From NCBI RefSeq assembly GCF_022780145.1, contig NZ_JALEXO010000098.1:1-11584 (forward strand): a stretch of 11,584 nucleotides of DNA, read 5' to 3'. This stretch comes from Intestinibacter sp. Lineage in GTDB: Bacteria > Bacillota > Clostridia > Peptostreptococcales > Peptostreptococcaceae. The translations under genes and the position numbers were made by a program. Positions within the stretch are counted from its first letter, which is position 1, and every line of letters begins with the position of its first letter. The notes under the pieces were generated by a model. That model saw nothing but the letters and a program-made list of their open reading frames with translations, was not told the origin of the DNA and ran no database searches. Of this stretch, positions 5,799 through 11,584 are shown in pieces.

Positions 5799-6143
5799 AT
5801 TCGTTATTTTTCGTTATTTATTTAACTTATATACTATATTATCACACAAACTATTAAAAACCGTTTTCCTAAAGTTATTTTTTTAACTTTTTAAAAGTAT
5901 ATTTTTTTAACTTATTTTATTTAATTTTCAGATAAAAACTATTAAAAACAAATACTTTTATTTTATTATATTAATTTTTTTATAATATTGTTTTTTGTAT
6001 ACTAAATAGAGTATTATTATAACATCAATAAACAATTAAATAGTTAATTAATTATTAGTCAATTATTTTTAATAAATTTATTTAGCTAAAGGTATTTTAT
6101 TAATTTTCAGAATATTTATATTTATCTAAAAGGAGTGATTATT
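5799..6143. other. Gene-free, extremely AT-rich spacer with short direct repeats
   Basis: No ORF with a ribosome binding site is visible on either strand. It holds a tandem CGTTATTT (5802-5809 and 5811-5818) and two copies of AAACTATTAAAAAC (5848-5861 and 5936-5949). TATTTTTTTAACTT is also duplicated (5876-5889 and 5900-5913). TATTTTATT(T)AATTTTCAGA is an imperfect pair (5913-5932 and 6093-6111). AAAGTTA/TAACTTT (5871-5890) is a weak hairpin. Part of it must be the leader and promoter of the following gene. Confidence 0.6.
5988..6017 (+). promoter_or_regulatory. Possible promoter of the 85-aa protein gene
   Basis: TTGTTT (5988-5993) and TATTAT (6012-6017) are 18 bases apart and resemble sigma-A boxes. 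If used, the gene has a leader of roughly 120 bases. The region is so AT-rich that other pairs could serve; this is the best-spaced one found. Confidence 0.3.
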
Positions 6144-6401
6144 GTGTTAACAACTACTAAAAATTATAACAACGTAAATTCAGCTAAATTTGAAGAAATA
6201 GATGCTTTATTAAAAAAATATGTAAGAGTAAAAACTTATCTTAGTATGAAGCCAATATATGGTGAAATATTAGAATCTACAGAATATACGATAACTGTAG
6301 TTCCTGAGTATATAGGAGCTTTCGACCATGTAAATTATGATAAATTACAAACGTATTTAATACCTAAAAGCTCAATAATAGATGTTAAAGAAATTGTATA
6401 A
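6144..6401 (+). CDS. Small protein of unknown function (85 aa)
   Basis: I do not recognise this gene. The GTG at 6144 is chosen because AAAGGAG (6129-6135) lies 8 bases upstream; the earlier in-frame GTG at 6135 overlaps that site. The product is soluble with no signal peptide or membrane helix. Residues 1-25 look helical (SAKFEEIDALLKKY). They are followed by alternating beta-type segments, VRVKTYLSMKPIYGEILES, YTITVVPEYI and TYLIPKSSIIDVKEIV. The strand pattern, with a GEIL turn and an IPxSxIxDVKEI end, recalls small Sm-like or SH3-like barrels, but key Hfq motifs are absent, so this is only a fold guess. It stands alone between the DUF3298 terminator and a structured non-coding region. The clear ribosome binding site and AT-typical codon use support a real gene. 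Confidence 0.7.
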   Translation: MLTTTKNYNNVNSAKFEEIDALLKKYVRVKTYLSMKPIYGEILESTEYTITVVPEYIGAFDHVNYDKLQTYLIPKSSIIDVKEIV

Positions 6402-6496
6402 TTACAATATATATGAATAAGATTTCAAGATATTTAGTTTAAAATTATAAATATAACTAAAAAACTAAATGTAACTATATATCCATAATAGTTTCC

Positions 6497-6556
6497 TATA
6501 GAAGAGATTTAATTTGTTTGCTTTCCTTTTGTGTTTTTTTCTCTTCTATATTTTTT
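6497..6556 (+). other. Long hairpin with pyrimidine-rich loop and T tail (possible terminator or sRNA element)
   Basis: TATAGAAGAGA (6497-6507) pairs perfectly with TCTCTTCTATA (6540-6550), followed by six T (6551-6556). The 32-base loop is almost all T with few C and G, long for an intrinsic terminator. It could terminate the 85-aa transcript or be part of a small RNA. Confidence 0.45.
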
Positions 6557-6596
6557 ACTGTTGGAGATGTAGAAATGCATATAATCAAATCCCAAT

Positions 6597-6641
6597 AAAA
6601 AACAAGCAATACGTAAAACTTTACAAATTGCTTGTTTTTTT
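6597..6641. terminator. Bidirectional intrinsic terminator
   Basis: AAAAAACAAGCAAT (6597-6610) and ATTGCTTGTTTTTT (6627-6640) form a 14-bp stem. The 16-base inner part can extend it through GTAA/TTAC. The GC core is flanked by A on the left and T on the right, so a T tract follows the stem on both strands. It would end rightward transcription from the 85-aa gene before carB and back up the carB terminator. Confidence 0.75.
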
Positions 6642-6706
6642 ATTGATTTAATAGTCCATTTCTCCTTCTATAATAAAAGGATTATATGAAGAAAATTTTT
6701 TGCAAG

Positions 6707-6748
6707 AAAAAAGCTACTGTGAGCCAGCACAAACCTGGTCACAGTAGC
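6707..6748 (-). terminator. Intrinsic terminator of the pyr operon after carB
   Basis: On the minus strand GCTACTGTGA (6748-6739) pairs perfectly with TCACAGTAGC (6722-6713). Inner CCAG/CTGG pairs extend the stem with one bulged base, and six T follow (6712-6707). It lies 22 bases beyond the carB stop and is the strongest terminator in the window. Confidence 0.93.
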
Positions 6749-6770
6749 CTATATAATTAATCATATTAAA

Positions 6771-9700
6771 TTAATCAGCTAAGTTATATACTTTTAATTG
6801 ATCTTTATCCATATGTTTTTGATTTACTTTAACTAACGCTTTTAATGTATCTAATGAAGTCATAACATCTATAGAGTATTCAGTTGCTAATCTTCTTATC
6901 TTGAATCCATCTCTTGTTGCATCGTTACCTTTAGTTGGAGTATTTATAACCATATCAACTTGGTTGTTAGTTATAACATCAAGTAAGTTAGGTCTTGCTT
7001 CTCTTATCTTATTAACTACAGTTGCTTCTATACCATTGTTTCTTAAGTATAATGCTGTTCCTTCTGTAGCTAAGAAAGTATATCCTACCTTCTTCATTTC
7101 TTTTGCTATTTCTAAGAATTCTTCTTTATCTTGGTCATTTACAGTTGCAAGTACAACACCTGTATCGTTAGTCATCTTTCTACCAGATGCTATGAATCCT
7201 TTGTATAAAGCTTCTTCTAATGTTTCACCAACACCTAAAACTTCACCAGTTGATTTCATTTCAGGTCCAAGGCTTACGTCAACTTTAGCAAGTTTTGACA
7301 TTGAGAATACTGGAACTTTTACAGCTATTAGGTCTGGAGTCTTGTAGATTCCTGTTCCATATCCTAAATCTTTTAATTTAGCACCTAACATACATTTAGT
7401 AGCTAAGTCTACTATTGGCACACCACTGACTTTACTTATATAAGGTACTGTTCTACTTGCTCTAGGGTTAACTTCTATGATGTATAATTCACCTTTGTAT
7501 TCGATAAATTGGATGTTAACCATACCTAAAACGTTAAGTTCTAGTGATATTCTCTTAGTGTAGTCTAATATTTTTTCTTTTATTTCATCAGATATATTTT
7601 GGCTTGGGTACATTGTTATAGAGTCTCCAGAGTGAACCCCTGCTCTTTCTAAGTGTTCCATAATACCTGGTATTAATATATCTTCTTTATCGCATATTGC
7701 ATCTACTTCTATTTCTCTACCAACTAGATATTTATCTATAAGTACTGGGTTTTTATGATCTCTTTCAAATGCACTGTCAAGATAAGCTTTTAGCTTAGTT
7801 TCGTTGTAAGTTATTTCCATACCTTGACCACCAAGTACGTAAGAAGGTCTAACTAGAACTGGATATCCTATTTCACTAGCATGTTTTATACCTTCTTCAG
7901 TAGACCATACAGCTATACCTTTTGGTCTGTTTATGTTTAATTTTTCTAGTAATTCATCGAATTTTTCTCTATCTTCTGCTGCATCTATATCAGCAAAGTC
8001 AGTTCCTAATATTGGTATATTCTTTTCGTCTAAGAACTTAGCTAATTTTATAGCTGTTTGTCCACCGAATTGTAAGATTACACCTTCTGGTTTTTCTTTT
8101 TCTATTATATTTAAAACTTCTTCTTCTGTTAATGGTTCGAAGTATAATTTGTCAGAAGTATCGAAGTCTGTACTTACTGTTTCTGGGTTGTTGTTTACGA
8201 TTATAGTTTCTATACCTAATCTTCTTAATGCTTTTATACAGTGAACTGAGCAGTAGTCGAATTCTATACCTTGTCCTATTCTAATTGGTCCAGAACCTAA
8301 AACTACGATTTTTCTCTTGTCACTAACTACAACTTCATCGTATTCTTCGTAAGTTGAATAGTAGTATGGAGATAATGCATCGAATTCACCACCGCATGTA
8401 TCAACCATTTTGTAAGCAGCGTTTATGTTGTATAGAGATCTTAATTCGTATACTTTTTCTGGGCTTATTCCCATTAAGTCAGCTATACCCTTATCAGAGA
8501 ATCCTTTTTTCTTAAGAGTTCTTAAGTAATCTTTACTTAAGTCTTCTATTTGCATAGTTTTTAATTTTTCTTCTTGTTTAACTATCCAATCAATTCTATA
8601 TAAGAACCATTTGTCTACACCAGTGATTTTTTCTATCATATCTATGCTGTAGCCTCTTCTTATCATTTCAGCTAAGTCGAATAGTCTTTCGTCATCTGGC
8701 ATAACAACTCTTTCTTTTAATTCTTCTATAGTTCTTTGTTCAGATGGTTTGTGGATCAAAGAGTATTTTCCTATTTCTAGAGATCTTATACCTTTTAGTA
8801 AAGCAGCTTCGAAGTTGCTACCTATACTCATTATTTCTCCTGTAGCCATCATCTTTGTACCAAGTCTTCTGTTAGCTTGTTTGAATTTATCAAATGGCCA
8901 TTTTGGTATTTTTACAACTACGTAGTCAAGAGTTGGTTCGAAACAAGCTTTTGTTTTCTTAGTTACTGCATTTTGTATTTCATCTAATGTATAACCTAAA
9001 GCTATTTTAGCTGCAACCTTTGCTATTGGATAACCAGTTGCTTTTGATGCTAATGCTGAAGATCTACTAACTCTTGGGTTTATTTCTATTATTGCATATT
9101 CTAATCTGTGAGGATGTAAAGCTATTTGTACGTTACAACCACCTTTTACTTCTATTGCATTTATTATGTCAATTGAAGCAGATCTTAATAATTGGTATTC
9201 TTTATCACTTAAAGTTTGAGAAGGAGCTACAACTATACTGTCCCCTGTATGTACACCAACTGGGTCTACATTTTCCATGTTACAAACAGTTATACAGTTT
9301 CCGTTACCGTCTCTCATTACTTCGTATTCAATTTCTTTCCAACCTTTTATACTTTTTTCTATAAGAACTTGAGTAACTGGGCTAAGTTGTAAACCATGAG
9401 TAAGTATTTCTACTAATTCTTCTCTGTTTTCAGCTATACCACCACCAGTTCCTCCTAGTGTGTATGCAGGTCTGATTATAACTGGATATCCTATTTTTTC
9501 AGCGTATATGATACCATCTTCTAGATTTGTTACTATATCACTTTCTATTACTGGTTGGTTGATAGATTTCATCATTTCTCTGAATTCGTCTCTATCTTCA
9601 CCTTTTTTGATTGATTCTATTGAAGTACCTATTACTTGAACTCCATATTTATCTAATATACCAGCATCTGCTAATTCTACTGCTAAGTTAAGAGCTGTTT

Positions 9701-9977
9701 GTCCACCCATACCTGCAAGTAAGCTGTCTGGTCTTTCTTTTTCTATTACTTTTTCTATTGCTTCTATTGTAAGAGGTTCTATATATATTTTATGAGCTAC
9801 CTCTTTGTCAGTCATTATTGTAGCTGGGTTTGAATTTATTAATACAACTTCTACCCCTTCTTCTTTTAATGCTTCACAAGCTTGAGTTCCTGAATAGTCA
9901 AATTCTGCAGCTTGTCCGATTATTATTGGTCCTGATCCTAATACTAATGTTTTCTTAATACTATCTATTCTAGGCAT
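6771..9977 (-). CDS. carB: Carbamoyl-phosphate synthase, large subunit
   Basis: CarB uses ammonia delivered from CarA, bicarbonate and two ATP to make carbamoyl phosphate for pyrimidines and arginine, in the cytosol. At 1068 residues it is full length (E. coli 1073). It shows the internal duplication of the family. The first ATP-grasp unit carries LGSGPIIIGQAAEFDYSG at about 12-30 and the glycine-rich loop RPAYTLGGTGGG at 169-180. The oligomerisation region is about 400-550. The second unit carries VLGSGPIRIGQGIEFDYC at about 560 and RPSYVLGGQGMEI near 710. The C-terminal MGS-like allosteric domain is about 935-1068, with LATEGTALYL and INTPTKG. The ATG at 9977 follows GAAGGAGAAG, 37 bases after the carA stop. 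It is the last gene of the operon and is followed by a strong terminator. Also called pyrAB. Confidence 0.98.
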   Translation of the reverse strand: MPRIDSIKKTLVLGSGPIIIGQAAEFDYSGTQACEALKEEGVEVVLINSNPATIMTDKEVAHKIYIEPLTIEAIEKVIEKERPDSLLAGMGGQTALNLAVELADAGILDKYGVQVIGTSIESIKKGEDRDEFREMMKSINQPVIESDIVTNLEDGIIYAEKIGYPVIIRPAYTLGGTGGGIAENREELVEILTHGLQLSPVTQVLIEKSIKGWKEIEYEVMRDGNGNCITVCNMENVDPVGVHTGDSIVVAPSQTLSDKEYQLLRSASIDIINAIEVKGGCNVQIALHPHRLEYAIIEINPRVSRSSALASKATGYPIAKVAAKIALGYTLDEIQNAVTKKTKACFEPTLDYVVVKIPKWPFDKFKQANRRLGTKMMATGEIMSIGSNFEAALLKGIRSLEIGKYSLIHKPSEQRTIEELKERVVMPDDERLFDLAEMIRRGYSIDMIEKITGVDKWFLYRIDWIVKQEEKLKTMQIEDLSKDYLRTLKKKGFSDKGIADLMGISPEKVYELRSLYNINAAYKMVDTCGGEFDALSPYYYSTYEEYDEVVVSDKRKIVVLGSGPIRIGQGIEFDYCSVHCIKALRRLGIETIIVNNNPETVSTDFDTSDKLYFEPLTEEEVLNIIEKEKPEGVILQFGGQTAIKLAKFLDEKNIPILGTDFADIDAAEDREKFDELLEKLNINRPKGIAVWSTEEGIKHASEIGYPVLVRPSYVLGGQGMEITYNETKLKAYLDSAFERDHKNPVLIDKYLVGREIEVDAICDKEDILIPGIMEHLERAGVHSGDSITMYPSQNISDEIKEKILDYTKRISLELNVLGMVNIQFIEYKGELYIIEVNPRASRTVPYISKVSGVPIVDLATKCMLGAKLKDLGYGTGIYKTPDLIAVKVPVFSMSKLAKVDVSLGPEMKSTGEVLGVGETLEEALYKGFIASGRKMTNDTGVVLATVNDQDKEEFLEIAKEMKKVGYTFLATEGTALYLRNNGIEATVVNKIREARPNLLDVITNNQVDMVINTPTKGNDATRDGFKIRRLATEYSIDVMTSLDTLKALVKVNQKHMDKDQLKVYNLAD

Positions 9978-10014
9978 AATCTCTTCTCCTTCACAAAATA
10001 TTTATAACGTTAAA

Positions 10015-11073
10015 CTATTTATTATTTAATACATCTAAGAATTTATCAAATATATATTGACTGTCTTTTGGTCCTGGGCAAGCCTCTGGATGGTATTGAA
10101 CACTATATATTGGTAATTCTTTATGTCTCATACCTTCAACTGTTTCGTCGTTTAGGTTTATTTGTGTTACGTTCATACATTCTGGTACGTCTGTTACATA
10201 ATAACCGTGGTTTTGAGCAGTTATAAATACTTTATTTTCTTCAAAATCTTTTACAGGATGGTTTCCACCTCTGTGTCCGAATTTAAGTTTTCCAGTTTTT
10301 CCACCAAATACTCTTGCTAAAATTTGATGTCCTAGGCAAATTCCTACTATAGGTTTTTTACCTATCATTTTCTTAACGTTTCCTACTATTTCATCTAAAT
10401 CATCTGGATCCCCAGGTCCATTTGATAGGAATATTAAATCTGGATCGTCATTTAATACTTCTTCAGCTGTTGTAGTAGCAGGATATACTGTTACATCACA
10501 ACCTCTTTTTACAAAGTTATCTATTATGTTTTGTTTTACACCGTAGTCCATAACAGCTACTTTAGGTCCATTACCTGGGTAGAATTCTTTTTCTTTTCTT
10601 GAAACTGTATAAACAGCGTAAGTATTGTCGAATTTATCTAATTTTGGTTGTATACTTTCTAATGTAGCATTATTATCTAATGTTATTATACCTTTCATTG
10701 TTCCTCTATTTCTAAGGATTTTTGTTAAGGCTCTTGTATCTATTCCTTCAAGTCCTATTATTTTATTTTGTTTTAAATAAACATCTAGGCTCATTTCATT
10801 TCTAAAGTTGTTAGGTGTGTCGCTTTTTTCTCTAACTATAAACCCTTTTACACATACATTTCTTGATTGTACGTCTTCTAAGTTGATTCCATAGTTTCCT
10901 ATTAATGGGTAAGTCATAGTTACTATTTGTCCATAATAAGAAGGGTCTGTTAAGACTTCTCCATATCCAGTCATTGAAGTATTGAATACTACTTCACCTA
11001 CTGATTCTTCTAAATAACCAAATGCTTTACCTTTAAAAACAGTACCATCTTCTAATATTAATCTTGCCTTCAT
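10015..11073 (-). CDS. carA: Carbamoyl-phosphate synthase, small (glutaminase) subunit
   Basis: CarA hydrolyses glutamine and channels the ammonia to CarB. The 352-residue protein has the CPSase small-chain N-terminal domain (about 1-150, with FNTSMTGYGEVLTDPSYYGQ and GIDTRALTKILR) and a class I glutamine amidotransferase domain (about 170-350). The nucleophile is C246 in GICLGHQ and the catalytic histidine is H328 in YHPEACPGP; the E330 of the triad is also present. The ATG at 11073 follows GGAGGG (11086-11081), which overlaps the stop codon of pyrF, so the two genes are closely coupled with only 12 bases between them. It forms one operon with carB downstream. Also called pyrAA. Confidence 0.98.
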   Translation of the reverse strand: MKARLILEDGTVFKGKAFGYLEESVGEVVFNTSMTGYGEVLTDPSYYGQIVTMTYPLIGNYGINLEDVQSRNVCVKGFIVREKSDTPNNFRNEMSLDVYLKQNKIIGLEGIDTRALTKILRNRGTMKGIITLDNNATLESIQPKLDKFDNTYAVYTVSRKEKEFYPGNGPKVAVMDYGVKQNIIDNFVKRGCDVTVYPATTTAEEVLNDDPDLIFLSNGPGDPDDLDEIVGNVKKMIGKKPIVGICLGHQILARVFGGKTGKLKFGHRGGNHPVKDFEENKVFITAQNHGYYVTDVPECMNVTQINLNDETVEGMRHKELPIYSVQYHPEACPGPKDSQYIFDKFLDVLNNK

Positions 11074-11085
11074 ACAACTTCCCTC

Positions 11086-11584
11086 CTAAGCATTTTCTAT
11101 TTCTTTAACTATATCAATAGCTGATTGTTTTGGATTTTCAGCTTGTGTTATTGGTCTCCCAACTACTATATAATGTGCTCCGTTTTGAATTGCTTGAGCT
11201 GGAGTAACAACTCTCTTTTGGTCTCCTACTGCTGCTGATAATGGTCTGATTCCTGGACATACAGTTACAAAATCTGTACCACAAGCTTCTACTATCTTAT
11301 CTACTTCTTTAGCTGAGCATACCACTCCATCTATTCCTGATTTCTTAGCTAATTTTGCTCTCTTTATAGCTAATTCTTCAGTTGTCATATTGCATCCTAT
11401 ATCTTGTAAATCTTCATTACTTAGTGAAGTTAAAACTGTAACTCCAACTATTATTGGTTTTTCAATGTTTAATCTTTCTGCTTCTTGTTTTGCTATTTCT
11501 GCGCATTGTCTCATACCTTCAAAGTCTGAAACATGTATTGTCATCATCCAAACATTATCTTTTATAGCTGCCTTTACTGCGCTT
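11086..11584 (-). CDS. pyrF: Orotidine 5'-phosphate decarboxylase, C-terminal part (start beyond window end)
   Basis: PyrF converts OMP to UMP, the last step of de novo pyrimidine synthesis. The open frame continues upstream to the window edge (SAVKAAIKDNVWMMTIHVSDFEGM...), so the ATG ATG at about 11547 is internal, and the N-terminal part with the catalytic DxKxxDI motif lies outside. Visible family features are VWMMTIHVSDF (the beta-strand usually LNVHAS), the GIDGVVCSAKEV strand, CPGIRP with the phosphate-loop arginine region, and YIVVGRPIT, the C-terminal phosphate-gripping motif. About 165 of an expected 230-240 residues are present. The TAG stop at 11088-11086 forms part of the carA ribosome binding site. 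It is the upstream neighbour of carA in the pyrimidine operon. Confidence 0.95.
   Translation of the reverse strand, partial: SAVKAAIKDNVWMMTIHVSDFEGMRQCAEIAKQEAERLNIEKPIIVGVTVLTSLSNEDLQDIGCNMTTEELAIKRAKLAKKSGIDGVVCSAKEVDKIVEACGTDFVTVCPGIRPLSAAVGDQKRVVTPAQAIQNGAHYIVVGRPITQAENPKQSAIDIVKEIENA

Larger units (their letters stand above)
6402..6706. other. Gene-free region with three successive inverted repeats
   Basis: This is the convergent space between the 85-aa gene and carB. It holds ATTTAGTTT/AAACTAAAT (6432-6440 and 6462-6470), an 11-bp hairpin with a 32-base pyrimidine-rich loop (6497-6550), and a terminator at 6597-6641. A seven-codon ORF after GGAG (ATG 6575) is probably chance. The region may be a structured 3' UTR or a small RNA gene. 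Confidence 0.5.

Noticed and set aside
6575..6598. Seven-codon ORF (MHIIKSQ) after a GGAG motif
   Set aside because: Too short to support; GGAG plus ATG by chance is likely in this composition.
6901..9364. Plus-strand open frames of about 96-148 codons opposite carB (6901-7347, 7933-8244, 9074-9364)
   Set aside because: They are antisense to a full-length, unmistakable carB, lack ribosome binding sites, and have low-complexity Ser/Phe/Leu-rich products typical of reversed AT-rich coding DNA.
9978..10014. PyrR-type attenuator between carA and carB
   Set aside because: Only 37 bases separate the genes, with no terminator or antiterminator pair; pyr leader control would lie upstream, outside the window.
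1..11584. CRISPR arrays, tRNA or rRNA genes, insertion sequences
   Set aside because: No regular repeat-spacer array, no tRNA cloverleaf or rRNA signature and no transposase were found when reading both strands by eye; weak tRNA-like remnants would need a covariance search.

Overview
The window looks like a very AT-rich, low-GC Firmicute, most likely a clostridium of the Peptostreptococcaceae (Clostridioides, Paraclostridium or Romboutsia type). This rests on the heavy use of AGA, ATA and TTA codons, strong AGGAGG-type ribosome binding sites, T-rich intrinsic terminators and the overall protein character. The genus is an inference; no marker gene settles it.

Left part (1-1921): the end of an integrated mobile element. 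All genes read leftward. They are a tyrosine recombinase with its full catalytic set, a 55-residue protein of unknown function whose ribosome binding site is built on the integrase stop codon, an intrinsic terminator, and the first 50 codons of a plasmid/ICE-type ParA ATPase that runs off the window. Between the integrase start and the first chromosomal gene lie five copies of the hexamer GTCCAC in two oppositely oriented clusters, a terminator hairpin and a small palindrome. This is the best candidate for the recombinase arm-binding region and element boundary.

Middle left (1977-4850): a leftward chromosomal cluster that begins at an extended -10 promoter near 4838. It encodes an RNA-methyltransferase-like protein (probably starting at TTG), an RluA-family pseudouridine synthase coupled through a TAATG overlap, a UPF0489/peptide-arginase-like protein, and a SEC-C zinc-motif protein that may have its own promoter.

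Middle right (4960-6770): two rightward genes in AT-rich surroundings. One is a DUF3298/DUF4163 protein with a puzzling leader (good Shine-Dalgarno, nine-codon mini-ORF, 12-bp hairpin). The other is an 85-residue protein of unknown function. A 369-bp gene-free stretch follows, holding three successive inverted repeats that could be 3' UTR structure or a small RNA, then the carB terminator.

Right part (6707-11584): the distal end of a pyrimidine biosynthesis operon reading leftward, pyrF (partial) - carA - carB, tightly spaced and closed by a strong terminator. CarA and CarB together make carbamoyl phosphate, the first committed precursor of UMP; PyrF makes UMP from OMP.
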